64,000 nt of DNA from contig CBDDFV010000009.1 of NCBI GenBank assembly GCA_965227335.1, positions 186,001-250,000 on the forward strand. The letters are read 5' to 3'. How positions within the stretch are numbered: the stretch's first letter is position 1; the number at the start of each line of letters is the position of its first letter. The stretch is from CBDDFV01 sp965227335. Its GTDB lineage: Bacteria; Planctomycetota; Phycisphaerae; Phycisphaerales; SM1A02. The notes under the pieces are model-generated. The model searched no databases, had not been told where the DNA came from, and saw only the letters and a program-made list of their open reading frames with translations. A program made the position numbers and the translations under genes. Positions 36,858 through 44,854 of the stretch are shown here, piece by piece.

Positions 36858-37238
36858 ATGAATGGAAGAATGGTCCGGACGGCCGGTCGAGCCCTGATGT
36901 TGGCGATTGGTCTGTTGTTGCTGATCGGGTGCAGCAGCGGTCCGCGGATGTCGGGCCTGCCGCTCGGCGGGACGCGTCTGTTCAGCGTCGGCGACATGAT
37001 CGAACTGCGTCTGCCGCTGACCGATTCGGGCGGGCGCAAGTGGCGGGTGACCTCGTACGACTCGCTGTATGTGTCTGGGGTCTCGACGCAGGTCGTGGCG
37101 GGGCCGGACGGATCGCCGGAGCTTCTCGTCCGGGCGCGGGCGAAGACGCCCGGCACGACGAAGGTCGTGGTGGAGGAGACGCCCGTCGCCGGCCGCGCCC
37201 CGCGACGGGAGACCTTCACGGTCCGCATCCTCGAGTAG
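36858..37238 (+). CDS. Lipoprotein with chagasin (inhibitor I42)-like domain
   Basis: A 126-residue protein. The ATG at 36858 follows GAGGAGA by a normal distance and starts a lipoprotein signal with lipobox L-L-I-G-C-S-S. The mature part has the pattern of chagasin-type cysteine peptidase inhibitors: G-D-M-I-E-L-R-L-P, then G-G-R-K-W-R-V, then F-like/G-rich strands L-V-R-A-R-A-K-T-P-G-T-T-K-V-V-V-E-E and a final F-T-V-R-I-L. The usual N-P-T-T-G-Y-x-W loop is replaced by D-S-G-G-R-K-W, so inhibition of peptidases is not certain. The gene starts 38 bases after galK on the same strand. Confidence 0.6.
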   Translation: MNGRMVRTAGRALMLAIGLLLLIGCSSGPRMSGLPLGGTRLFSVGDMIELRLPLTDSGGRKWRVTSYDSLYVSGVSTQVVAGPDGSPELLVRARAKTPGTTKVVVEETPVAGRAPRRETFTVRILE

Positions 37239-37259
37239 AGACGTCCGGGTGGGCGACGG

Positions 37260-38177
37260 TCAGGAGGCGACTTCCTGCGCCTTGTCTTCCGGCGCGCCGG
37301 CGGCGGCGACGGCCTGGCGGGTGGTCAGGACGGGGCACGCGGCGTGATGCACGACCCGTTCGGCGACGCTGCCGAGCATCCAGCGGGTAAACCCGCTTCG
37401 TCCGTGCGTGCCGATCGCGATGAGTTCGGCCTCCATCTGTTTCGCGGTCTCTTCGATCACATGCGTCGGATAGCCGGCCCGCAGCAGGGGGGTGACGCGC
37501 ACGGCGTCGGACTGCATCTCGTCCGCTCGCGCCTTGAGCGCCGCCTCAGCCGCTTCGTCGCTGAGATCAGGAGCGAAGGCGATCGGATTGCCAAACGCGA
37601 ACTCGTAGTCGGCGAGCGGCTGCCATGCGTGCAGCAGGGTGACGTCGAGCGGATCGTCCGCCGTGGGACAGAGCACGGCGAGCGCGCAGTCGAACGCCCG
37701 CGACGCCGTGTCGGAGAAATCGGTCGGCGCGAGGATTCGTCGGGGAAGACCCTGGCGTCCGGCGTCGCTTTCGTGCACGGTCAGCACCGGGGCCTCGGCG
37801 GTCCGCAGCACGCGGTCGGCGGTGCTGCCGATCCCGATGAAGGCGCCGGGGTGCGGCGTCAGTCCGCGGGCGCCGATGACGACAAGGTCGTACTCCTGCG
37901 ACTCCTCCGCGATCCGTTCCCAGGCCCGGCCGGCGGTCTCGATCACATTGACCTCGATCCCCTCGGCGCCGATCGTGTCCGCGAGATCGCCGAGACGACT
38001 CGAGATCTGCTCCTGAATGGCGAGCGGCAGACTGGACATCGACACCGCGTCCGCCACGTGGATGAGCGTCATCGACGCCTGATGAGCACGGGCGTACGCG
38101 GCGGCGCGTTTCACGGCGATGCCCGCGTTCTCCGAGAAGTCCGTCGGGGCGAGAATGCGCGAAATAGTTGTGGTCAT
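37260..38177 (-). CDS. Tandem universal stress protein (UspA x2)
   Basis: A 305-residue protein from the ATG at 38177, which follows a perfect AGGAGG. Two UspA domains are seen: first from R-I-L-A-P-T-D-F-S-E to V-L-T-V-H-E, second from R-I-L-A-P-T-D-F-S-D to the end. Each has the ATP-binding pattern G-x-x-G-(about 9)-G-S: G-A-R-G-L-T ... G-I-G-S-T-A-D-R-V-L-R and G-T-H-G-R-S-G-F-T-R-W-M-L-G-S-V-A-E-R-V. It should be a soluble ATP-binding stress protein. It is the last gene of a minus-strand group with AhpD-like, rhodanese and sigma factor genes. Confidence 0.93.
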   Translation of the reverse strand: MTTTISRILAPTDFSENAGIAVKRAAAYARAHQASMTLIHVADAVSMSSLPLAIQEQISSRLGDLADTIGAEGIEVNVIETAGRAWERIAEESQEYDLVVIGARGLTPHPGAFIGIGSTADRVLRTAEAPVLTVHESDAGRQGLPRRILAPTDFSDTASRAFDCALAVLCPTADDPLDVTLLHAWQPLADYEFAFGNPIAFAPDLSDEAAEAALKARADEMQSDAVRVTPLLRAGYPTHVIEETAKQMEAELIAIGTHGRSGFTRWMLGSVAERVVHHAACPVLTTRQAVAAAGAPEDKAQEVAS

Positions 38178-38256
38178 GGCCGAACCTCCTGTATCAGGAC
38201 TATCGCCCCGACCGACCGACGCCGGTACCCGGATTCCGCCCCGTTTCACGCCCGGC

Positions 38257-38610
38257 TCAGTCGGCGTGGCGGTTCGCGGCGGCGTCGAGGGCCTCGATGA
38301 TCCTGGGGACGTACACGTAGCCCGGACCGCCCTGCATCATCACCACCACGCCCGCCGCGTCGAGAATCTCATCGCGGGTCGCGCCCGCCTGCAGCGCCTT
38401 CTCGACGTGGCTGTAGATGCACGGCTCACACCGAAGGGCCATGCCGATGGCGACCGCGATCAGCTCCTTCTCGCGAACGGTGAGGGCGCCGTCGCCCATC
38501 AGCTTCTGGAACATGCCGCCGAAGGCGCGGGCGGTGTCCGGCGCGGCGTCCTTGAACGAGGCGATACGGGCGGGCCATTCGGCGTAGTGGCGTTCAGCGG
38601 CGGTGCTCAT
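38257..38610 (-). CDS. AhpD-like / carboxymuconolactone decarboxylase family protein
   Basis: A 117-residue all-helical protein of the CMD family. The redox motif C61-E-P-C64-I-Y-S-H68 matches the AhpD-type C-x-x-C-x-x-x-H active site of alkylhydroperoxidase-like proteins, preceded by the conserved E-K-E-L-I-A-V-A-I-G-M-A. Likely a small cytoplasmic thiol peroxidase-like enzyme, often hexameric. It sits 79 bases upstream of the Usp start and 37 bases after the rhodanese gene, all on one strand, which supports a joint oxidative-stress role. Confidence 0.9.
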   Translation of the reverse strand: MSTAAERHYAEWPARIASFKDAAPDTARAFGGMFQKLMGDGALTVREKELIAVAIGMALRCEPCIYSHVEKALQAGATRDEILDAAGVVVMMQGGPGYVYVPRIIEALDAAANRHAD

Positions 38611-38647
38611 GTCGTTCCTTCTCAGGTGAAGTCAGCGTGACGAAAGC

Positions 38648-39223
38648 TCAGATCGATTGTGGTGTTCGGCAGGATGCGGGGACACGGTTCCACGGCGCGC
38701 GGCCGAGCAGTCGAGCCAGGCCGCACCATCCCGTCGCGCCCGCGAACATCAGGCCGGCGCCGACCGCCCCGCTCAGGGCGAGGAACCACGGCGAGATCGT
38801 CGCCCCGAGCGCGACGCCCGCCACCACCAGACCCCCGGCGATCAACTGGACCTGACGCATGATGTCGAGCCGGGGCGCCCCCCGCGTACGCTCGGTCGGC
38901 AGGCCCGCGTCCTTCCAGGCGTTGACACCGCCGGTCAGACAGGCGGCGTCAGAAACGCGTTCCAGACACGCGGCGGCGGCGCGGGCCGATCGAACCCCGG
39001 AGCGGCAGCAGAAGACGATTCGACGGCCCGCCCGCTCAGCGTCGAGGGCCGCGGCGTCGAGTTGTGACAGCGGACGAATCGCGGCTCCGGGGATGTGTTC
39101 GGAGGCGAATTCGCCGGGCTCGCGCACGTCGATCAGCCATGCCTCGCCCGAGGCAAGCCGCTCGGCGAGAACGTGGGGATCAATGGTGCGGGTGGGGATC
39201 GAGTCGGCGGCGGGGGTGATCAT
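38648..39223 (-). CDS. Rhodanese-domain membrane protein
   Basis: A 191-residue protein. Residues 10-125 are a rhodanese domain with L-I-D-V-R-E-P-G-E-F-A-S-E-H-I-P-G-A and the active-site loop C73-R-S-G-V-R-S, so sulfur transfer activity is plausible. The C-terminal part (about 130-175) has two hydrophobic helices (I-A-G-G-L-V-V-A-G-V-A-L-G-A and F-L-A-L-S-G-A-V-G-A-G-L-M-F-A-G) that look like the DUF2892 membrane module often fused to rhodaneses. The final segment keeps C-G-L-A-R-L-L-G-R-A-P-W-N-R, common to this group. The catalytic side should face the cytoplasm. Confidence 0.9.
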   Translation of the reverse strand: MITPAADSIPTRTIDPHVLAERLASGEAWLIDVREPGEFASEHIPGAAIRPLSQLDAAALDAERAGRRIVFCCRSGVRSARAAAACLERVSDAACLTGGVNAWKDAGLPTERTRGAPRLDIMRQVQLIAGGLVVAGVALGATISPWFLALSGAVGAGLMFAGATGWCGLARLLGRAPWNRVPASCRTPQSI

Positions 39224-39262
39224 GGCGGGTCTCCGGGATTCGGAGCGGATGGTGTCCGCTCT

Positions 39263-40159
39263 CTATCTGAGAGGCGCCGCGCCGGCATCGCGCTCCCGGG
39301 AATCCTGATCTTTTTCGTGTTCGCCGCCGTCGTCCGCGGGCGTGGTCGCGGCCTGGCGGAGCGTCTCGGCGAGCCGCGTGCGAACGTCCGCGGGCAGGGC
39401 GTCGTCCGCGAGTTCGCCGCAGACATCGTGGGTCAGGTCGAGCGATGCGAAGACCGATCGGCAGCGATCGCAGATGACACGGGTGTCAAACGGCACGCCG
39501 CGATCCAGCGCATCCTGTTTGGCGTTCAGCAGGTCGAGGCAGGTCTGACGGTCGTAGGCGGGCGGGTCGGGGGCGGGGGTGCGGGGAATGGCGGCGTCGA
39601 CGGCGGCGCGGAGGCGAAGGCGGGCGCGATGGACGCGGCTGCGCACGGTGGCGGCCGGAACCTGCATGATGCCTGCGATGTCGTCGGTCGGCAGTCCCAC
39701 GATTTCCTTGAGGATGAGCGGGATGCGAAACGCGTCGGGAAGGTCGACGATGGCGGTTTCGAGACGCGTCCGGGCCTCCTGCTTCACCTGCTGTCGGAGG
39801 CCGTCGTCGAGATCGCCGGGGATCGCCGCGATGCGAGGCTCGCCGAACGGCAGGAGTTCGTCGAGGGATCCGATGCGTGTCGGTTCGCCGGCGCGTCGGC
39901 GATGCATGCGCTGGCAGGCGCGGGCGGCGATCGTATAGAGCCAGGTGCGGACGTGCGCGCGACGCTCGAATCCGGACCAGCCGCGCCATGCGTGGAGAAA
40001 CGTCTCCTGCACGAGATCCTCGGCCTCGTCGGGATCGCCGCAGAACCGCAGACCGAGGGTGTAGAGTCGACCGGCCTCGGCGGCGACCAGACGGGCGAAG
40101 TCGGCGTCGGCCAGGTCTGCGTCGGCGAAGTCGGGCTCGGCTGGGGCGGGGCTGGTCAC
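39263..40159 (-). CDS. ECF-type RNA polymerase sigma factor with cysteine-containing C-terminal extension
   Basis: A 298-residue protein. Region 2 spans about residues 25-95 (C-G-D-P-D-E-A-E-D-L-V-Q-E-T-F-L-H-A-W), and region 4 about 130-187 (L-P-D-A-F-R-I-P-L-I-L-K-E-I-V-G-L-P-T-D-D-I-A-G-I-M-Q-V). ECF factors usually stop near residue 190. Here ~110 more residues follow with Cys207, Cys230-D-R-C233 and Cys247, which could bind zinc and act as a built-in anti-sigma-like regulator. No separate anti-sigma gene is adjacent. The downstream rhodanese, AhpD-like and Usp genes are probable members of its transcription unit or regulon. Confidence 0.88.
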   Translation of the reverse strand: MTSPAPAEPDFADADLADADFARLVAAEAGRLYTLGLRFCGDPDEAEDLVQETFLHAWRGWSGFERRAHVRTWLYTIAARACQRMHRRRAGEPTRIGSLDELLPFGEPRIAAIPGDLDDGLRQQVKQEARTRLETAIVDLPDAFRIPLILKEIVGLPTDDIAGIMQVPAATVRSRVHRARLRLRAAVDAAIPRTPAPDPPAYDRQTCLDLLNAKQDALDRGVPFDTRVICDRCRSVFASLDLTHDVCGELADDALPADVRTRLAETLRQAATTPADDGGEHEKDQDSRERDAGAAPLR

Positions 40160-40264
40160 GAGCGTATTGTACGCGCGCCGATCCGCCGGTCCGCCTCGTT
40201 CATGGTTTCAGGATGGAACGGATCGTCGCCGGCCGTCGTCACTGACGCGGGGCTGCTCCGATCG

Positions 40265-42034
40265 TCATTCGGTCCGCGCTCCCGGACCCGGGCCGTCGGC
40301 TTGCGGAGGATGGACCATGGTCAGCTCGTGACGACGGGCGAGCTTGCGTGCGCAGGTGTCAATCAAGAGACGACGATCGACGGGCTTGGTGAGGTAGCCG
40401 TCGCAGCCCATCGCGCGGCACTTCTCCTCGTCGCCCTCCATCGCCCGGGCGGTCAGCGCGATGATCGGCGTCACCACCCCATGCGAGCGGAGCGAGATCG
40501 ACGCCTCGTATCCATCCATCTCTGGCATCTGCATGTCCATGAGAATCAGGTCGTACGTCGTCGTCGTGCTCGGATCGAGCACCATCTCACACGCCTGCCG
40601 ACCGTTCTCCGCGATCGCCACGTCCGCCCCCGCCTTCTTCAGGTAGAACGAGATCAGACGCTGGTTGTCCGGTCCGTCCTCGACCAGCAGCACGCGGCAT
40701 TGCCGGAGCGATCCGCACGCGGCGGGCGCGGCGTCGGGCGCGGGGCGGTCCGTCGAACCGTCCGGTGATTCGGTCGGGGGCGCCATCTCCGCCGCGTTGA
40801 CGGGGCCGGTGGCGATGACGGCCGAGACCACGCTGCCGCGCCCGGGCTCCGACTCGATCTCGAGCCGTCCTCCCAGCAGTTCGGCCAGCGCGCCGGCGAT
40901 GCCGACGCCGAGCCCGGAGCCGACGTAGCGACGCGACGACGACCCGTCGTTCTGCGTGAACGGCTCGAAGCGGCGCAGCTGGACGCACTCTTCCGACGAC
41001 ATGCCGATCCCGGTGTCGATGACTTCGAACGTGATCTGCTCCCGCTCCGGCGCGCACGTCACCCGCACGGTGACGCCGCCCTCGTTCGTGAACTTGACGG
41101 CGTTGGTGAGCAGGTTCAGCAGGATCTGACGCACGCGCGTCGCGTCGGTGCAGATGGCGGCCGGTACGGGCGTGGCGTATTCCACCGTCACCGACAGACC
41201 CTTGTCCTGCGCCTCCCGTCGGATGAGCGTCGCGGCTTCCTCCACGATTGCGGACGGCGACGCCGGCGCGGTCGAGAGCGACAGTTTTCCGGCCTCGATC
41301 CGGGTGAGGTCAAGGATGTCGTTGATGATGGTCATCAGATGCGACGCATTCCGCTGAATCGCCTGGACGGCGAACTCCATCCGGCCAGGATCGTCGCGAT
41401 AGCCGGCCTCACCCTCCAGCAGACCCGCGAACCCGAGGATCGCCGTCATCGGCGTGCGGATCTCGTGGCTCATGTTGGCGAGGAAGATCGATTTGGCCTG
41501 ACTCGCCCGCCGCGCCGTCTCCGTCATCTCCTCGAGTTTCGCGATCGTGCGCCGGAGCTCCAGTTGCGACGACGCCTGCAGGGCCAGCGTGGTCAACGTG
41601 TCCAGTTGGACGTCGGTCAGTTCACGGGGTTCGTTGTCGATCACGCAGAGCGTGCCGACCCGCTCGCCGGTGCGGAGCGCGAGCGGCACGCCCGCGTAGA
41701 ACCGGATGCCGGGCGGACCCGTCACCAGCGGATTGTCAGACGTGCGATCGTCCCGGGATGCGTCCGAAATCACCAGCGGCTCGTTGGTGAGGATCGCGTA
41801 CCCGCAGAACGCCTGATCGCGCGGCGTCTGACCCGCGGCAAGCCCGATCCGGCTCTTGAACCACTGGCGATCGCTGTCCACCAGGCAGATCAACGCGATC
41901 GGCGTCCGGCAGCACTCGGCCGCGAGACGCGTCAGGTCGTCGAACGCCGGCTCGGGCGCGGTGTCCAGGATCTGACACTGCATCAGCGCTTCGAGCCGCG
42001 GTGCTTCATTCTCGGGTCGGGGAGCAGGCGGCAT
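40265..42034 (-). CDS. Hybrid sensor histidine kinase (GAF-HisKA-HATPase-REC)
   Basis: A 589-residue soluble kinase. A GAF domain spans about 25-165 (I-A-L-I-C-L-V-D-S-D-R-Q-W-F-K-S, A-F-C-G-Y-A-I). HisKA follows with the phospho-acceptor H190 in N-M-S-H-E-I-R-T-P-M. The ATPase domain has the N box N-L-L-T-N-A-V-K-F-T, D-T-G-I-G-M and G-S-G-L-G-V-G-I-A. A receiver domain at 446-565 has D500 in L-M-D-M-Q-M-P-E-M-D-G and K550. All key residues are present. No membrane segment is seen, so it senses a cytoplasmic signal. No partner regulator is adjacent. The first GAF motif (R-L-E-A-L-M-Q-C-Q-I-L-D-T-A-P-E-P-A-F-D) is the common form in GAF-containing hybrid kinases. Confidence 0.94.
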   Translation of the reverse strand: MPPAPRPENEAPRLEALMQCQILDTAPEPAFDDLTRLAAECCRTPIALICLVDSDRQWFKSRIGLAAGQTPRDQAFCGYAILTNEPLVISDASRDDRTSDNPLVTGPPGIRFYAGVPLALRTGERVGTLCVIDNEPRELTDVQLDTLTTLALQASSQLELRRTIAKLEEMTETARRASQAKSIFLANMSHEIRTPMTAILGFAGLLEGEAGYRDDPGRMEFAVQAIQRNASHLMTIINDILDLTRIEAGKLSLSTAPASPSAIVEEAATLIRREAQDKGLSVTVEYATPVPAAICTDATRVRQILLNLLTNAVKFTNEGGVTVRVTCAPEREQITFEVIDTGIGMSSEECVQLRRFEPFTQNDGSSSRRYVGSGLGVGIAGALAELLGGRLEIESEPGRGSVVSAVIATGPVNAAEMAPPTESPDGSTDRPAPDAAPAACGSLRQCRVLLVEDGPDNQRLISFYLKKAGADVAIAENGRQACEMVLDPSTTTTYDLILMDMQMPEMDGYEASISLRSHGVVTPIIALTARAMEGDEEKCRAMGCDGYLTKPVDRRLLIDTCARKLARRHELTMVHPPQADGPGPGARTE

Positions 42035-42113
42035 GAAGACACTCCGGGATCGAAGGAAAACGCTCCCGTGTCATCGGACTCTCCGCCGGCTGACTCCACC
42101 CCAACCGGGTCGA

Positions 42114-42908
42114 TCACCCTTCGGTCACGCCCAGAATCCAGCCCTCCGCCGACGCCGTCGCCCGATCCGCCGCCGATAATCGGGGCGTCCACCAGTCCGC
42201 GAGCGCTCCGCTCTGCGCCGCGTCTCGAAGCGCCGCGGCGATGACGAACGCGTCATGCTGATCCGCCGTCCGCCGACCGGTCGGTCGAAGCGCTCGCCAG
42301 CGCGACGGAAAGACTTCGCTCAGGACCGATAGCCCCGGCGCCGGCGTCCAGCCGTCGAACGGCCACACATGCACGCGGCATGCAGCCGCGTCGACGATCC
42401 GCGCCAGCCAGGGCAGTCCCGCGTGCGTGGACTTGGCGACGGAGCCCGGCACATCGAAATGGAAGATTGACTTCGCACCGCCGGTTCGCCGTTCGACGAG
42501 CCGGCGTTCACGGGCGTCGCCGGCCCGGGCGCCGCCGCGCCCGACCCGCCCGCGGCGCACGTCCTCAACGCGCACGCCCGGCTCATCGGTCGGCCAGGCG
42601 TCACGGAAGTCGTCGATCGTCTTTCGCCACGGCCGGTGGATCAGCCGGTATCGCTCGAGGTAGCTCAGCGGGAAGCCGAAGCCGTGGTCGACACCGACGA
42701 GCGACCGCGTCGACTGATTCAGTTGATCGCTCAGCCACTCGGCGAGCGTTCGACGCGACCAGTGGCGTCGACGATCACGCCGGGGCCGCACCTCGCGGGG
42801 CGGCCCGGCGTCGGCGGCGACATAGACGCGCAGACCCGCGAGGCCCTGCTCGTTGTCGCCGGCCCCGGAGTAGTCCACGCCGATGTACTGATCGAACGCT
42901 GACGTCAT
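42114..42908 (-). CDS. DUF429-like protein (predicted RNase H-fold)
   Basis: A 264-residue protein. The start at 42908 is used because the conserved N-terminus D-Q-Y-I-G-V-D-Y-S-G-A-G follows it directly. Upstream translation is Arg/Pro-rich shadow of the opposite strand. The fold core can be followed as G-V-D-Y-S strand, L-V-G-V-D-H-G-F-G-F-P-L-S-Y-L, and the C-terminal acidic motif Q-H-D-A-F-V-I-A-A-A-L-R, which fit the DUF429 group of predicted RNase H-like nucleases. No function is established. It is divergent from the VOC gene with 54 bases between starts. Confidence 0.7.
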   Translation of the reverse strand: MTSAFDQYIGVDYSGAGDNEQGLAGLRVYVAADAGPPREVRPRRDRRRHWSRRTLAEWLSDQLNQSTRSLVGVDHGFGFPLSYLERYRLIHRPWRKTIDDFRDAWPTDEPGVRVEDVRRGRVGRGGARAGDARERRLVERRTGGAKSIFHFDVPGSVAKSTHAGLPWLARIVDAAACRVHVWPFDGWTPAPGLSVLSEVFPSRWRALRPTGRRTADQHDAFVIAAALRDAAQSGALADWWTPRLSAADRATASAEGWILGVTEG

Positions 42909-42962
42909 CGCAGGAGGATTGTAGGATGAGATCGCCCCCTCCCCCGGACGTCCGGAGTTCAT

Positions 42963-43358
42963 ATGCCCGCCGCGCTGACCGATCTCCGCCCCATGATCTC
43001 CGTGCCCGACCTTGGGGTCGCCGCGGCCTTCTACCGCGATCAACTGGGTTTCACGCCGGGCGCGACGTTTGGCGAGCCGCCGACGTGGTGTGCGCTGAGT
43101 CGCGATCGGTTCGAACTGATGTTCACAACCTTCGACCACCGGACGGCGCGGCTTCCGTACGCGGGCGACGGGCGGTCCCTGTATTTCGACACGAATGACG
43201 TCGTCGGGCTTCACGCGGAGTTCCGGGAGCGCGGCGTCGCCTGCTCCGACCTCCGCGTCACCGCGTACGGCATGAAGGAGTTCGATCTGCGCGATCCGAA
43301 CGGCGTCGAACTCTGGTTTGCGCAGCCCACCGATGAACCGCCCACCGGCTGCGAGTGA
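42963..43358 (+). CDS. VOC family (glyoxalase/bleomycin resistance-like) protein
   Basis: A 131-residue protein with the two beta-alpha-beta-beta-beta halves of the vicinal oxygen chelate fold. The first half has M-I-S-V-P-D-L-G-V-A-A-A-F-Y-R-D-Q-L-G-F, and the second ends E-F-D-L-R-D-P-N-G-V-E-L-W-F. Potential metal ligands are Glu residues at the ends of strands, as in other members. GGAG lies five bases before the ATG. Substrate unknown. Its last 26 bases overlap the start of the DUF3667 gene. Confidence 0.9.
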   Translation: MPAALTDLRPMISVPDLGVAAAFYRDQLGFTPGATFGEPPTWCALSRDRFELMFTTFDHRTARLPYAGDGRSLYFDTNDVVGLHAEFRERGVACSDLRVTAYGMKEFDLRDPNGVELWFAQPTDEPPTGCE

Positions 43359-44127
43359 CCGGCAGGTCGCGTTCTGCGACCAGTGCGGGTCGAACCTGAC
43401 CGGCCCGTACTGCGGCCAGTGCGGCGGCCCGGCGTCCGCCCCGCGGCTGGAGCTGCGCGCCGTGCTGGGCGACGCGGTTCGTCAGGTGGTTGAACTTGAC
43501 CTGCCCATCGTCCGGACCGCGATCGGCCTGACGCGTCGTCCGGGACAGGTGGTGCAGTCCTACATCTCGGGTCGGCGGGGCTGGTGCACCAGTCCGATCA
43601 AGTATGCGTTGCTGACGACGGCGCTTCTCGTGGCGATGCTGACCGTGTTCGACGTGGATCTCGCGGTGGTCCGGATCCAGGTGTCGGGGGAAGAAGCCGT
43701 GGGCCGTGATGTCCGGATCACCCAGGCGGTTCGTTCGATCATTCAGCAGTACTTCAACGTGTTCACGCTGCTCGCCGCGCCGTGCTTCGCACTGACGACA
43801 CGCTGGCTGTTCCGCCGGTCCGGGTTGAATCTCGCCGAACACCTCGTCTTCGGTCTGTTTCTCATCGGTCAGACCGCGCTGCTGCGGGCGTTGCTGGCTC
43901 CGTTCGGCGCGCTCGAGCATCCGGCCCCGAGGATCGTGCTCGTGGTCGTCGAGTTCGCATACTTCGTGTGGGCGGGATGCGTCGTGTTCGAGCGGGGCGT
44001 GGCGGCGACGGTCTGGCGCATGCTGATCGCGCGGCTGGTGCTCGGGGTCGCGACGGTCATCTTCGCCGCCATCGGGGCGATCGCGATTCTCGCGATCACG
44101 CAGCCGGAGCTGCTCAGCGGCCCTTGA
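43333..44127 (+). CDS. DUF3667-like membrane protein with zinc ribbon
   Basis: A 264-residue membrane protein beginning inside the previous gene, ATG at 43333. An N-terminal zinc ribbon C15-D-Q-C-G-S ... Y-C27-G-Q-C-G is followed by a DUF3667-type amphipathic region ending G-Q-V-V-Q-S-Y-I-S-G-R-R, and then I-K-Y-A-L-L-T-T-A-L-L-V-A-M-L. About five hydrophobic helices follow, to the end. Function unknown. The family is widespread in Bacteroidetes and planctomycetes (from memory). The stop lies inside the convergent SDR gene (14-base overlap). Confidence 0.78.
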   Translation: MNRPPAASDRQVAFCDQCGSNLTGPYCGQCGGPASAPRLELRAVLGDAVRQVVELDLPIVRTAIGLTRRPGQVVQSYISGRRGWCTSPIKYALLTTALLVAMLTVFDVDLAVVRIQVSGEEAVGRDVRITQAVRSIIQQYFNVFTLLAAPCFALTTRWLFRRSGLNLAEHLVFGLFLIGQTALLRALLAPFGALEHPAPRIVLVVVEFAYFVWAGCVVFERGVAATVWRMLIARLVLGVATVIFAAIGAIAILAITQPELLSGP

Positions 44128-44848
44128 CCTTCGCGAGTCCGCCGTCGACGCCGAACACCTGGCCGGTGATCCATGACGAATCGGGATGAAGCAGGAACGC
44201 GATCGCCCGCGCGATCTCCGCCGGCTCGCCGATCCGTCCGAGCGGGTGCATCGCCTCGCTGGCCTTGCGCGAGGTGTCGTTCTTCACCAGCGGGGCGGCC
44301 ATCGGCGTGTCGGTCAGACCCGGGGCCACCGCGTTGACGCGAAGGCCGAACGGCGATCCCGACGCCGCGGCGGCGCGGGTCAGTCCTTCGACGGCGCCCT
44401 TCGCGGCGCTGATTGCTTCATGGTTCATCAGCCCCATCTGGGCGGCGCAACTCGACATCAGGACGACGGCGCCGCCGGTCTTCCGCATCGCCTTCGACGC
44501 CGCGCGAGTCACGGCGAACGCGGTCCGGGCGTTCAGGCCCATCGTCTCTTCGAATTCGTCCGCCGAGGTCGACTGCGACGGCTTGAGCAGGATCGAACCC
44601 GCCAGATTGACGGCGCCCGCCACGTGCTCGTGCGTCTTGAAGAGTTCGTCGACGGCGTCAAAGTCGCGGGCGTCCAGTTCTGCGGTTCCTTCCACGTGAT
44701 CCGAGACGGTCGACGCCGCGTCGTTCAGCGTCGACTGCGTGCGCCCGGCGAGCACGAGGCGCCAGTCGTCCGCCGCGAGCCGCTGGATGAGTTCGCGGCC
44801 GACGCCGCCGCCGGCGCCGATGACAATGCAGGTGCGAGGGTCGCTCAC
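44114..44848 (-). CDS. Short-chain dehydrogenase/reductase family protein, catalytic Tyr replaced
   Basis: A 244-residue Rossmann protein. The cofactor loop is G-A-G-G-G-V-G (11-17), with N-L-A-G at 81-84, the serine region L-M-S-S-C (130-134), and the segment N-H-E-A-I-S-A-A-K150-G. In classical SDRs the residue four before the lysine is Tyr; here it is Ile146. The following P-G-L-T-D-T-P-M and final I-T-G-Q-V-F-G-V-D-G-G are normal. It may therefore bind NAD(P) but use another catalytic residue (His143 or Glu144 are near) or lack activity. The same N-H-E-A-I pattern is known from other bacterial SDR sequences, so it is not a sequencing error. Confidence 0.88.
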   Translation of the reverse strand: MSDPRTCIVIGAGGGVGRELIQRLAADDWRLVLAGRTQSTLNDAASTVSDHVEGTAELDARDFDAVDELFKTHEHVAGAVNLAGSILLKPSQSTSADEFEETMGLNARTAFAVTRAASKAMRKTGGAVVLMSSCAAQMGLMNHEAISAAKGAVEGLTRAAAASGSPFGLRVNAVAPGLTDTPMAAPLVKNDTSRKASEAMHPLGRIGEPAEIARAIAFLLHPDSSWITGQVFGVDGGLAKVKGR

Positions 44849-44854
44849 GGTGAA

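Noticed and set aside
42380..43198. Plus-strand frame of 272 residues across the DUF429 gene
   Set aside because: Arg-rich translation antisense to DUF429, continuing out of frame through the VOC gene, with no recognisable domain.
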